DNA of 38,180 nucleotides, taken from Chitinophagaceae bacterium. Its GTDB lineage: Bacteria; Bacteroidota; Bacteroidia; Chitinophagales; Chitinophagaceae. The notes under the pieces were generated by a model that ran no database searches, had not been told where the DNA came from, and saw only the letters and a program-made list of their open reading frames with translations. Position 1 is the stretch's first letter, and each line of letters opens with the position of its first letter. The stretch spans positions 1-38,180 of the forward strand of contig CANFLL010000037.1 of NCBI GenBank assembly GCA_947447825.1. Reading direction: 5' to 3'. This document shows positions 18,427-26,756 of this stretch, piece after piece. Both the position numbers and the translations under genes were made by a program.

Positions 18427-18562
18427 CAATTTAATCAAGGAATAAGTCTGATTAGTCCACAAAAAAATTCAACTTGTCGATCAATTTTTCACTGGTTTTA
18501 AAATTATTCGACTTAATTCTAATATCCTATTATACAAAACGTCTACAGTTAAGAAGTCTAAA

Positions 18563-19738
18563 ATGAAGATGATGCAAAATGAAGATTGGAATGAAATTGA
18601 AGAAGCAAAGCAAGCAGCACTTCATGTGCTTATACATAATGCTAATGGTCCATTTTATGGAATGCCAAGAACTGCAGGTTGGGGATACCCAGAACCGTAC
18701 ACGAGAGATTTAATGTTCTCAATCTTTGGGATTGCAGTTTCAGGCAATCCTGAATTAATGCAGAGTGTTAGAACAGTTTTAGAAACTTTAGCAAAAAATC
18801 AAACGACGCATGGACACATCACATCCCTTGTTCATGACAATGATGATCGTGGAGCTAGTGATACTACTCCGCTCTTTTTATTGGGTGTGGCAATATTTAG
18901 AAAAGCAACTGGCGAAGCAGACTTCTTAAATAATGCTGTTGAAAAAGCACTTATTTGGATGAATTATCAAAGCCCCTCTGATCGCTTCCTAATTGCTCAA
19001 CAGCCTACTAGCGACTGGCGTGATGAACAATGGGTTATTGGCTATGGCTTATTCGTAAATACATTGGTTTATAGTTATTTAAAAATGTTGGGGTTAAACG
19101 TAAGGGCTGAAATGTTGCACCAAGAAATGGAATTATTTACCATTACAGAAGGTATAATTAACAATCACGTTCATGAAGGGTTAGTGATGAAAAACAAACC
19201 ATATTATGCATTTTGGTCTTATAAAATCTTTAGTAGTGAACGCTTCGATTTATTGGGTAATAGCTTGGCTATATTATCAGGCATGGCTTCACCTTCAAGG
19301 GCCGATGAAATAATTACTTGGGTTGAAACTGAATGTGCTGCAATGAATGCAAAAGGGCTACTTGCGCTTAACTTACCTCCAAACTTTTTCCCTTACACTA
19401 ACCCTGAAGACCCTGATTGGCACAAAAGATACGAACAATTTAATAAGCCTGGAGAGTATCACAATGGAGGAATCTGGCCTTTTATCTGTGCAATTTATGT
19501 TGCTGCATTGGTGAAAGCAAGAAGATACGTTTTGGCAAAAGAGAAATTATTTGAATTAACAAACCTTATTAAACTGTCTACCGATCATTCATTAGCTTAC
19601 GGCTTTAATGAATGGATAAAAGCACAAAATGGTAAACCAATGGGGCAAAACTGGCAAACATGGAGTGCTGCCCTTTATATCTATGCAGTAAAATGCGTAG
19701 AAGATCAGAAAACGCCTTTTTTTGATTTCGATGATTAA
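18563..19738 (+). CDS. Six-hairpin glycosidase, GH100 invertase / glycogen-debranching-like
   Basis: The protein has 391 residues, is probably cytoplasmic, and looks like an (alpha/alpha)6-barrel hydrolase. Motifs in order are WGYPEPYTRDLMFS (about 39-52), GHITSLVHDNDDRGASDTTP, TSDWRDEQWVIGYG, EYHNGGIWPFICAIYV, and GFNEWIKAQNGKPMGQNWQT followed by WSAALY. The YHNGG-WP and NWQTWSAALY-type blocks resemble the C-terminal half of alkaline/neutral invertases (GH100) and related amylo-alpha-1,6-glucosidase domains. The acidic residues in RDL, DWRDEQ and FNEW are the likely catalytic region. The protein is shorter than plant invertases. Substrate (sucrose, a glucosylglycerate-like solute, or the product of the neighbouring GT4) is not decided by the sequence. 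It lies 136 bp after the GT4 gene with no terminator seen between them, so it may share the transcript. Confidence 0.75.
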   Translation: MKMMQNEDWNEIEEAKQAALHVLIHNANGPFYGMPRTAGWGYPEPYTRDLMFSIFGIAVSGNPELMQSVRTVLETLAKNQTTHGHITSLVHDNDDRGASDTTPLFLLGVAIFRKATGEADFLNNAVEKALIWMNYQSPSDRFLIAQQPTSDWRDEQWVIGYGLFVNTLVYSYLKMLGLNVRAEMLHQEMELFTITEGIINNHVHEGLVMKNKPYYAFWSYKIFSSERFDLLGNSLAILSGMASPSRADEIITWVETECAAMNAKGLLALNLPPNFFPYTNPEDPDWHKRYEQFNKPGEYHNGGIWPFICAIYVAALVKARRYVLAKEKLFELTNLIKLSTDHSLAYGFNEWIKAQNGKPMGQNWQTWSAALYIYAVKCVEDQKTPFFDFDD

Positions 19739-20213
19739 TCATAAGATTGAACATAACAAGTTCGAATAAAAAGTCCATTAGACTAGGGATTGTATCAGAA
19801 ATTGCCCCTTTTTTTGAATAGATTCCTTATGTAAAATAGAAACATTTTAATCATTAAACTACTTCAATTTTAAGCTGACAGTTTTAAAATTATATTGCAG
19901 AACAGTTATTTAGATATTGGAATTAATGAAAACAACAAACTATAATACACACTGCCCAAACAAGTCATTACAAAAAGCCGCTAAATTTGTCTCATAAACT
20001 TTTCACATTCAGAAATTATAGAACATGTAAAATGATTTTTATGGAAAATGCGTTACACCTGTCATTTCTAGAATCTTTCATCAATTACAAACAACTCTTT
20101 GCAGATTTTCAATCCTAAAAATCTACATAACTGCTTGTTATTATATTACTGAATTTGTTTAAAGGAATTATTTGTTTCATAATTATTAATAAATATAATT
20201 TTCTTTGTTCGGT
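19739..20213. other. Intergenic region, 475 bp
   Basis: No gene seen. A weak stem (AGGGATT against AATTGCCCCT) followed by TTTTTTT near 19785-19815 might end the carbohydrate transcript, but the pairing is poor. The rest is AT-rich without a recognisable signal. No full TAnnTTTG element precedes the next gene; TTTTCTTTG at about 20199-20207 is the nearest. Confidence 0.35.
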
Positions 20214-21335
20214 ATGACTATTAGAATATTCCTGATTTTAACTCTAATCTCTTTTAAATCTGTCGCACAATTAACGCCCGAATTCAAAAAAAGCTCCCCT
20301 TCAGAAACCGTTTACGGAATTCGATCCGATTATGGCACCACAATCGTGCATACCCCCGCAGTAAAACAAATTGGCGGAGCAAAACCTTTTGGCTTTGGAT
20401 TTGAATATAGCAAACAAGCCAAAGACTCTGCAACCTATCACCTTTGTAGTGCGTTCCCAAGGGTGGGTATACAAATGCAATATTATCATTATGGTACCGC
20501 AATTTTAGGTAATTCATTTATGGCATCCTTCTTTATTCAACCAGTTTATAGGTTGAGTCATCGTGTCAATTTCTTTTATCGTGCAAGTTTCGGCTTTAGT
20601 TATTCCGACAATCCCTTCAATCCCAATTCTAAAATTGATACCCTCAACCAAAACTATAGTCTAAGAATTAATCCTTATTTGCAAATTACTTCCGGTTTTG
20701 GTATAAAGCTTTCTAAAAACCTTTCCTTAGATGCTAGTGGAGCATTGAATCACATTTCTAATGGCAATGTGAAACGACCTAACAGAGGACTCAATTGGCT
20801 CACTGGCTCACTCTCTCTACTGTATACCCCCAACGGAAGTGCATTACCCAAATTTAGAAGAACGCATGATAAATTTTGGCAAAATCGTCCTTGGAACATT
20901 ACCATTGGTTCAATGTATGTGGGGAAACAGGATTATGCAGGCCACACCGCCGCTTATCAACGAATGTATGCATTGGGTGGTTTTGTAGAAGCTTCTAAAC
21001 AAATAGGAAGAATTCATGCTTTTGTAACGGGTATTCAAGCATATTACAATGATTTAAAACTTGACCCTCCAGCATCCGATGTTCCATTTAGCCCTTTGAA
21101 ACATTCCTCTGTTTTGGCTGGTGTTTACGTAGGACATGAGTTTTTAATGGGGCGATTTATTTTTAACCAGATTATTGGTGCATACATCACACCACACTCT
21201 TACCTATACACAAATCTTTTTCATCAGCACAATTTGCGTTACTTAATTGACCGTCATTGGCAAGCAGGTTTTGGATTAAAAGCCCATGAATCAGACGCAG
21301 ACTTTATCTGTTTGAATGCCCTCTACAGGCTATAG
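20214..21335 (+). CDS. PagL-like acyloxyacyl hydrolase (lipid A 3-O-deacylase family)
   Basis: The ATG at 20214 is preferred over an in-frame TTG three codons upstream (20205). It starts a signal peptide (MTIRIFLILTLISFKSVAQ) and leaves 373 residues. The protein is rich in alternating aromatic beta strands, as expected of an outer-membrane barrel. The block from H180 (HISNGNVKRPNRGLNW) fits the PagL active-site motif, in which the His and Ser two residues on (H180, S182) are catalytic. Bacteroidota members annotated as acyloxyacyl hydrolase are of this length, about twice the Pseudomonas PagL. The proposed role is removal of the 3-O acyl chain of lipid A in the outer membrane; activity is inferred. 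Its stop is only 4 bp from the stop of the convergent VF530 gene. Confidence 0.85.
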   Translation: MTIRIFLILTLISFKSVAQLTPEFKKSSPSETVYGIRSDYGTTIVHTPAVKQIGGAKPFGFGFEYSKQAKDSATYHLCSAFPRVGIQMQYYHYGTAILGNSFMASFFIQPVYRLSHRVNFFYRASFGFSYSDNPFNPNSKIDTLNQNYSLRINPYLQITSGFGIKLSKNLSLDASGALNHISNGNVKRPNRGLNWLTGSLSLLYTPNGSALPKFRRTHDKFWQNRPWNITIGSMYVGKQDYAGHTAAYQRMYALGGFVEASKQIGRIHAFVTGIQAYYNDLKLDPPASDVPFSPLKHSSVLAGVYVGHEFLMGRFIFNQIIGAYITPHSYLYTNLFHQHNLRYLIDRHWQAGFGLKAHESDADFICLNALYRL

Positions 21336-21339
21336 CAGT

Positions 21340-21585
21340 TTATTTGTTGCGCAAACTTTTGAGATACATTCTCTCTACCTTTTCTCTTGCCCATGGCGTT
21401 TTTCGAAGAAACGCTAAACTCGATTTGATGCTTGGGTCAAACTGAAAACAGCGAATATTTATTCTGTATCCCATCTCTTCCCAACCATACATCTCAACAA
21501 GATGATTTAGAATCATTTCGAGTGTAACTCCGTGAAGGGGATTATTGTTTTGTGTATTATCCATTTCCATATTTATTCCGCCCAT
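21340..21585 (-). CDS. VF530 family small DNA-binding protein (DUF2132)
   Basis: The protein has 81 residues. The core [29 protein letters not shown], then [20 protein letters not shown] and [10 protein letters not shown], is the standard VF530 pattern, a compact fold with reported DNA-binding ability. Start choice is uncertain: the ATG at 21585 or the ATG five codons later (MEMDNTQ, 21570) would both keep the whole domain. It is convergent with the PagL-like gene with no room for a terminator between them. The upstream GlmU-like gene lies on the opposite (5') side of it on the same strand, 56 bp away. Confidence 0.88.
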   Translation of the reverse strand: MGGINMEMDNTQNNNPLHGVTLEMILNHLVEMYGWEEMGYRINIRCFQFDPSIKSSLAFLRKTPWAREKVERMYLKSLRNK

Positions 21586-21641
21586 TAATATGAACGAATG
21601 TTATTTAAAACGTAGAGATAAGAAATGCCTTGTCTCTACAA

Positions 21642-22814
21642 TTATTGTGTTGCCTTTACTTTCGTTTTATAGAGCCTATCTAATATAGCAACCTCTTCGG
21701 AACTCACAACTTGATGCTTCATCTTTTTCCAATTGCCAATATCGCTAAGAGCCTTCTCAAAAATGTAATTATCTTTCAATCCCCAACTAAAGTCTTTAAT
21801 TACTTTTGGTAATAATCCTTCCCCAAAAACATTGCAACAAATACCAATGACAGAACCAGTGTTGATGCTACTATTAATGGCCGCCCTACTGTAATCGCCC
21901 ATTATTACCCCACACTTTTGTCCTGCATCCACAAATGTATTTAAGCCTTCATTCCAAAGATGAACATTTCCGCCCGTATTTTTTACATTACTATTACTAC
22001 TGCCTGCCCCAAAGTTGCACCACTCTCCTATTACACTATCGCCCAAGTAACCATCATGCGCTTTGTTACTATTGCCCAGCATAACAACATTTTTAATTTC
22101 ACCACCACCCACACAGTTAGGCCCTAATGTGGTTGCTCCATAAACTTTAGATCCCATTTTAAGTAGAGAGTTATTGCCCATCACAAAAGGTCCTCGCACC
22201 ATGCACCCTTCCATTAACGTAGCTCCTTTACCTATAAATATTGGCCCAGTTGTGGCATTAAGTGTGCAATACTCGAGTGTGACACCTTCTTCTACAAAAA
22301 TATTTTCGGGATTAATGAGGGTATTTGTTGAAGAAATATATTGTGAAACTCTATTGTTTGTAAAAAAGGTAAAATCACTTTTAATGAACCACTCATTCCA
22401 TAAAAACATTTGATAGGGTAACTGCAACCGAATGGTTTTAATGGCAACAATGCTATGTTTAAACCAAGCAAGTGTGCGCTGAACATCGAAGGTTTCCCAT
22501 GGTTCATCACTATTTCCAGCCACAAGTCCATCTTTATCGGCTAGTGCCTCTCCTTTTTTCAATTCTATCACAGCCCTAAATAGTTCCTGTGTAAGCAGCA
22601 CAGAACTATCTATCCAGATATGACTACCTGGTTCAATAGTTTCATACAAAGGCATTAAGTAACTTTCGGTATGAATAAACACTTTAGTACCGGTAACCTT
22701 TTCCCATCTTTCTTTTGTTGTTGCAATCCCCATCCTTAGTGATGCAATAGCGCGCGTTTTTGCAAAAGGATTCAGTAAACGTCTGTTTTTATTATCAAAT
22801 AATACTATTCCCAT
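21642..22814 (-). CDS. GlmU-like sugar nucleotidyltransferase/acyltransferase (Bacteroidota type)
   Basis: This 390-residue protein matches the alternative bacterial GlmU family (TIGR03991 type) by its opening (MGIVLFDNKNRRLLNPFAKT, then RAIASLRMGI) and length. The N-terminal part replaces the usual nucleotidyltransferase domain. From about residue 170 onward it is a left-handed beta helix of hexapeptide repeats (IFVEEGVTLEYCTLNATTGP ... VMLGNSNKAHDGYLGDSVIG), the acetyltransferase half. It likely makes UDP-GlcNAc for peptidoglycan and LPS in the cytoplasm, and would be important for growth if it is the only such enzyme. It lies between a terpenoid-synthase-like gene and the VF530 gene on the same strand. 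The 79-bp spacer upstream holds TTAATG/GATTAG micro-repeats. Confidence 0.87.
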   Translation of the reverse strand: MGIVLFDNKNRRLLNPFAKTRAIASLRMGIATTKERWEKVTGTKVFIHTESYLMPLYETIEPGSHIWIDSSVLLTQELFRAVIELKKGEALADKDGLVAGNSDEPWETFDVQRTLAWFKHSIVAIKTIRLQLPYQMFLWNEWFIKSDFTFFTNNRVSQYISSTNTLINPENIFVEEGVTLEYCTLNATTGPIFIGKGATLMEGCMVRGPFVMGNNSLLKMGSKVYGATTLGPNCVGGGEIKNVVMLGNSNKAHDGYLGDSVIGEWCNFGAGSSNSNVKNTGGNVHLWNEGLNTFVDAGQKCGVIMGDYSRAAINSSINTGSVIGICCNVFGEGLLPKVIKDFSWGLKDNYIFEKALSDIGNWKKMKHQVVSSEEVAILDRLYKTKVKATQ

Positions 22815-22893
22815 AATTAATGATTAGTTGTTAATGTTTTCTGATTAATGTTTAGAAATTGGTAGCCCCCCATTAATCATTTTAACTGTTTTA

Positions 22894-23883
22894 TTAAAGC
22901 TTTGCCAAGAAAAGGGCAAATTTTAAAACGTTGACTCTGTTATTCCAAAAGTCCATATCAGTGATGAGGTCACTACGTTTAATATTTTGCCAGTATATTG
23001 GCCTAGCATATTTAGTATCTATCTTTTCAAGATGCGTCAAAGCTACCAAACCAAACGCATGAATGCAAGCCATGCGCCTGATTGTTTTTATTTTATTCCT
23101 TTCGGGAATACTACAATCTCGCACTGTTTGGTTAAGGTTGCGGCATTCATTAATAAATATTTTTTTAGCTTCTGCCACAGAACTAGCTTTTCGAATGTAA
23201 GTATAACCTCCATCCTGAATATCTTTTATGGCATCGTAGGCATCATTAACTAGCTGCCCCACAAAACCACTTTGGTGAATGAAGCATTTTTCTTTTTCTG
23301 TCCACTGTTCATCTAAAATACTTGCCCACAATAATGAGCTGTTACCACATTTCTCTTTAGATATATGTAAAACCTCTGCCAACGAAATATCGCTATCCAA
23401 TTGTTTTGCCGAAGTAATTTGCCAGTTGATGGCTAGTTTTAAACTATCATTATAAAAAGCAGATGGGGTGTAGATGCTTTTTAATTCATCATCAATAGCC
23501 ATCAACACATTTATTTTAGGCGTACGGTTTGCCTGAGAAATTTTTTTTTCAAATATCTGCATCAGCCTTTCACTGCTCCATTTTTCTTCATCAATAAAGT
23601 CATCATAAAGCGTTGCAGACACACTAAGCAACGCCAATCGTTCTGTTTCTGCACGAGAAAGAGGTCTGTTTTTAATGGTAAGATAAGTTTCACAATTAAC
23701 CACATGATTAAATAGTGGATAGTAGAACCTTATTTTATCTTTTTCTTTTTTGGAAGGATGATAGTCAAACCTATTGCATGCAGCATCAACTTTGGGCAAT
23801 AGGAATGATTTAATAAAAATAAGCTGTTTATAAATACGCACGCCATAGTCGGCAGTATAATATAAAAGCTGAAAATAGTTCAT
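22894..23883 (-). CDS. Class I isoprenoid/terpenoid synthase-like protein
   Basis: The 329-residue all-helical protein is probably cytoplasmic or membrane-associated. Two metal-binding motifs stand at the spacing of class I terpenoid synthases: D94-D95-F-I-D98-E-E (DDxxD) and N213-D214-A-Y-D217-A-I-K-D221, an NDxx(S/D)xxxD/E-type NSE motif with Asp in place of Ser and of Glu. The second is followed by a basic block (YTYIRKASS). This supports Mg-diphosphate binding and ionisation of a prenyl diphosphate. It is not a standard farnesyl or geranylgeranyl diphosphate synthase, which have two DDxxD motifs. No carotenoid, hopanoid or P450 genes are nearby, so the product is unknown. The gene lies 79 bp upstream of the GlmU-like gene on the same strand. 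Confidence 0.75.
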   Translation of the reverse strand: MNYFQLLYYTADYGVRIYKQLIFIKSFLLPKVDAACNRFDYHPSKKEKDKIRFYYPLFNHVVNCETYLTIKNRPLSRAETERLALLSVSATLYDDFIDEEKWSSERLMQIFEKKISQANRTPKINVLMAIDDELKSIYTPSAFYNDSLKLAINWQITSAKQLDSDISLAEVLHISKEKCGNSSLLWASILDEQWTEKEKCFIHQSGFVGQLVNDAYDAIKDIQDGGYTYIRKASSVAEAKKIFINECRNLNQTVRDCSIPERNKIKTIRRMACIHAFGLVALTHLEKIDTKYARPIYWQNIKRSDLITDMDFWNNRVNVLKFALFLAKL

Positions 23884-24193
23884 AGCGGCAAAATAAGGGA
23901 ATTATGAGCTAGGATGCTTAGGAAATAAGTAGCTGATTTAGCCATGCCTCAAGGAGAAGCACCTACCGTTACTTCCTGCAAATAATGGAACTTTAACGGC
24001 TGAAATGGATATCAAACAACTTTATTATTTCATAAAATGAGTTCCTTAAGCTCCCGATGGTAGTTCTGAACAAATAATAGAACACACCCTTGTGTTATTG
24101 GTGAAAGCCTTAGTGACCCTTTTGGTTAAATTGCCCCTGAATAGATACGGTTTATCTTTTCTTTGTGCATATATTTAGCTGTATTTAACGGCA
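23884..24193. other. Intergenic region holding a truncated repeat copy
   Basis: This 310-bp region has no gene. Most of its right half is the truncated repeat at 24043-24148. The left part (about 23935-24030) has no recognised signal. Confidence 0.5.
24043..24148 (-). repeat. Truncated inverted copy of the MITE-like element at 26290-26456
   Basis: Read on the minus strand from 24148, this stretch aligns with 26290-26397. By hand alignment about 53 of the first 61 positions agree, including ATTCAGGGG, AACCAAA, TCACTAAGGCTT and AACACAAGG. Similarity fades past the CTACCAT block, and the second terminal inverted repeat is absent. Together the two copies bracket the LytS/LytTR gene pair. Confidence 0.7.
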
Positions 24194-24925
24194 CTACAAG
24201 CTCATCATTTCCTTGAATCTTACCGTTTGCCTTCTACTTATTTCTATTTTATCGCCTCCATTCAGGTAAACCAACAATCCTCCATTAAAATAAGGTTCAA
24301 TCTTTTCAACACAACGCAAGTTAATAATGTGCTTTCTGTTAGCCCTAAAAAACACTCTTTCGTCCAGCCTCTCTTCCAGAGCATTCAACGATTTAAGAAT
24401 TAAAGGTTTTTGAGTGCCAAAATAAACCCTAGCATAGTTTCCCATGCTTTCAAATAAACGTATTTCGCTCAACCGAACAAACCAACATCTCTCACCATCT
24501 TTCACAAAAACCTGATCGCTTTCATTCAGTAAACTACGGTTCACAACAGGCGGCTCCGATTTCTCTTTCACAATCTCTTCACGCATTTTCGAAACCGCAT
24601 CCTGCAAACGTTTTGGCTCCACAGGCTTCAGCAAATAATCCATTGCGTTCACTTCAAAAGCCTTTAGAGCATACTCATCATAAGCAGTTGTAAAAATTAT
24701 TTTAGGAGCTTTATCCAACTCTTCCAACAAGTCGAATCCTGTTTTGCCAGGCATCTGTATATCAAGAAAAACTAAGTCAGGATTATGCTGTTCAATCTTT
24801 TCGAGTGCTTCATCCACATTAGATGCTTCATCTACTATTTCTATATCTGCAAACTCCTGCAACATTTTCCTAAGTTCTGTTCTTGCAAGGCGTTCATCAT
24901 CAACAATCAATACTGTTATACTCAT
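24194..24925 (-). CDS. LytTR-family response regulator
   Basis: The protein has 243 residues. An N-terminal receiver domain (about 1-120) has the acidic pair D9-D10, phospho-acceptor D55 in LVFLDIQMPG, and the TTAYDEYALKAFE switch region. The LytTR DNA-binding domain occupies about 140-243 (FVKDGERCWFVRLSEIRLFE, FFRANRKHIINL). LytTR regulators usually bind paired direct repeats about two helical turns apart. The upstream gene on the same strand, a LytS-type kinase, is the obvious partner, 192 bp away. Targets are unknown; the phased 42-bp array near 26.9 kb is a candidate (inference). Confidence 0.93.
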   Translation of the reverse strand: MSITVLIVDDERLARTELRKMLQEFADIEIVDEASNVDEALEKIEQHNPDLVFLDIQMPGKTGFDLLEELDKAPKIIFTTAYDEYALKAFEVNAMDYLLKPVEPKRLQDAVSKMREEIVKEKSEPPVVNRSLLNESDQVFVKDGERCWFVRLSEIRLFESMGNYARVYFGTQKPLILKSLNALEERLDERVFFRANRKHIINLRCVEKIEPYFNGGLLVYLNGGDKIEISRRQTVRFKEMMSL

Positions 24926-25117
24926 GATATTATATTTTAAATTCTATATTCTAAATTTTACAATTCAGATAGTTACCTGTAAGTAGTCTGTTTGAGATTA
25001 ACGACACTTTTATACCCTACTTCTTTGCGTCCTTAAAGTGAATCGATACGACTTATTTACTTTTTCCTTTGCGCCTTCTTTGCGCAATTCCCTTGCATAC
25101 TTTGCGGTTAATATCCC
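24926..25117. repeat. Spacer with CTTTGCG(T/C)C-type dispersed repeat
   Basis: Between kinase and regulator genes lie short repeated blocks (CTTTGCGTCCTT, CCTTTGCGCCTTCTTTGCGC, ACTTTGCGG) at about 25022-25110. They resemble the stems of other hairpin elements in this window (26336-26435, 32982-33047). A further low-complexity stretch of TTCTATATTCTAAATTTTAC lies next to the regulator start. The kinase stop to regulator start distance is 192 bp, so this sequence would be inside an operon transcript. Confidence 0.45.
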
Positions 25118-26155
25118 CTACACAGGAATGCAAATTTTTGCTTCTATTTTCCCCACTTCAATTTCCTTTAGTTCAAACAAAGCTGCATTGCCATACAACA
25201 GGTTCAGCCTACTCCGTGTGCTGGCTATTCCAAAACCTTCTTCATTGTATGGTTCCACTAGTTTACCTGTGTTCTGTACCGACATTACATGAAAATTATT
25301 TTTCATTTCAGAAGTAATCTTTATCAATCCCCCATGCTTCAACTTACCAATTCCATGTTTCAATGCATTCTCTACCAATGTCTGTAACATCATTGGCGGA
25401 ACAGGCTGGTTAAGCGTTTCGGCATCAATGGCATATTCAATGTTTAATCTTTCTTCAAAGCGAACTTTTTCTAAAGCTAAATAATCTTTTATGATGCTTA
25501 ATTCCTTCGATAATGGCGCAAGTTCATGTGTTTCTGCTTGCATACTACTGCGCAAAATGTTACTCAGTTGCGTGATGGCAGTTCGTGCTTGGGTAGGATT
25601 TTCATCCACCAAAGCCCGAATACTATTTAAAGCATTAAAAATGAAGTGTGGGTTAATGTGCGATTTTATTGTTTTCAATTCCAGATCCTTCACTAAGGTT
25701 TCTAATCTCACCTTATCGAGGGTGCTATTGGTGTTTATTTCGATGTAATGCCATAGATAATAAAAACTAGCCCATGCAAAAATGATAGGCCCATCCGATA
25801 CGAAATTGTAGAAAGCACGCATCTCCACAGAAACCTTTTTTTCGTCAATGTAAAGATGAGTCAATTCCACAAAAGCACTATTTGTTATGCTATACAAAAC
25901 AGCCGTAACCAACACTACACCCAATAACGACCACCACCGTACTTTAGGAATGGGGGGAAGAAAATTATTCTTTATTAAAAATAATCGGAGAAGATAGGTA
26001 AACAAAAAGCCAAAGAAGATGCCTGTACAAAGTCTGCCATACTTTATTTTCATAAAGCTTTGGTCGGTGGCAAGAGTAAAAAGCAATACCGAAAAACCAT
26101 ACAGCAACCAACCTCCTATTTGACAACACCAATATGCTAAGGATTTATTTTTCAT
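25118..26155 (-). CDS. LytS/YehU-type membrane sensor histidine kinase
   Basis: The protein has 345 residues. Four hydrophobic segments (about 8-30, 43-61, 75-95, 115-137) form a membrane sensor region. The His_kinase domain carries the conserved KSHINPHFIFNALNSIRAL block, with H166 and H170 (H166 the probable phospho-acceptor). An HATPase_c domain follows, with N box VENALKHGIG and glycine box EGFGIASTRSRL. There is no large periplasmic sensor, so the signal probably acts within the membrane. It pairs with the LytTR regulator downstream. A TACATTTG promoter element lies only 8 bp before the ATG, so the mRNA may have almost no leader. Confidence 0.92.
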   Translation of the reverse strand: MKNKSLAYWCCQIGGWLLYGFSVLLFTLATDQSFMKIKYGRLCTGIFFGFLFTYLLRLFLIKNNFLPPIPKVRWWSLLGVVLVTAVLYSITNSAFVELTHLYIDEKKVSVEMRAFYNFVSDGPIIFAWASFYYLWHYIEINTNSTLDKVRLETLVKDLELKTIKSHINPHFIFNALNSIRALVDENPTQARTAITQLSNILRSSMQAETHELAPLSKELSIIKDYLALEKVRFEERLNIEYAIDAETLNQPVPPMMLQTLVENALKHGIGKLKHGGLIKITSEMKNNFHVMSVQNTGKLVEPYNEEGFGIASTRSRLNLLYGNAALFELKEIEVGKIEAKICIPV

Positions 26156-26163
26156 TATGGTCG

Positions 26164-26192
26164 CAAATGTAACTAGGTGTTCTGCGAACTAG
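26164..26192 (-). promoter_or_regulatory. Promoter -7 element and overlapping dyad upstream of the histidine kinase
   Basis: TACATTTG (26171-26164 on the minus strand) is a full TAnnTTTG match whose last base is 8 bp from the ATG at 26155. Directly upstream, 26173-26192 (CTAGGTGTTCTGCGAACTAG) is an imperfect palindrome. No TTTG stands at the -33 position, which suggests dependence on an activator (inference). Confidence 0.5.
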
Positions 26193-26242
26193 CTTAAATA
26201 TTTATTAGTGGTTGATAGAAAGTCTATTAGGCAACTATGTTG

Positions 26243-26271
26243 TTTAAGCGTAGGTTTTGCCTATGCTTAAA
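26243..26271. repeat. Hairpin upstream of the histidine kinase gene
   Basis: TTTAAGCGTAGG (26243-26254) and CCTATGCTTAAA (26260-26271) pair over 12 bp with one G:T position and a 5-nt loop, about 90 bp upstream of the kinase start. It could be an operator dyad or the remnant of a terminator. Confidence 0.5.
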
Positions 26272-26289
26272 ATTTTAGATTTCGAGTTT

Positions 26290-26456
26290 GTAACCATTCA
26301 GGGGATATTAAACCAAAAGGTTCACTAAGGCTTCCACCAAGAACACAAGGATTGTGTTGCATTATTTTTTTTATTCTACCATTGGGGGACTCTTAACCTT
26401 AGTGTACTTAGTTTTTTGCTTGTGTACTTCTTGGTAAATAACCCCTGAAGGGTTAC
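26290..26456. mobile_element. MITE-like element with 15-bp terminal inverted repeats
   Basis: The element is 167 bp without coding capacity. Its ends GTAACCATTCAGGGG (26290-26304) and CCCCTGAAGGGTTAC (26442-26456) match as inverted repeats at 14 of 15 positions. Inside are two further inverted pairs: CACTAAGG/CCTTAGTG (26323-26330, 26397-26404) and ACCAAGAACACAAG with CTTGTGTACTTCTTGGT (26336-26349, 26419-26435). These two pairs cross, so a transcript could form one or the other but not both as simple stems. A truncated inverted copy lies at 24043-24148. No obvious target-site duplication was seen. Confidence 0.6.
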
Positions 26457-26756
26457 GATTTTAAGTTTTAAGATGAAAGTTAAGCGTACAAGGTAGGTAG
26501 GTTTTATATTTCCGATCCTATATATACCACAATCAAACTGAACATAAATCTCCTTAGTGATGATATAACTTAATTAGATAACGGTATCAATGAAGTTTTC
26601 GGGGCGAATTAATGATTGTGTAGCCATAAGTTGCAGTTTATTTTATTACAATAACGAATGAATACTGCTTGCAAACAGCTATTTGCATTCAGTTTTTAGA
26701 TAATGGATGATAAACTACAAAATAATTTACGCGCTAAATATTTGTGGATACAGATA
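26457..26756. other. Non-coding stretch between repeat elements
   Basis: About 300 bp of AT-rich DNA with no ORF or RNA gene recognised. A weak stem (TGAATACTGC against GCATTCA, then TTTTT) near 26656-26700 is the only structure seen. Confidence 0.35.

Noticed and set aside
20205-20213. TTG start for the PagL-like protein
   Set aside because: The ATG at 20214 directly begins a standard signal peptide; the three extra codons add nothing.
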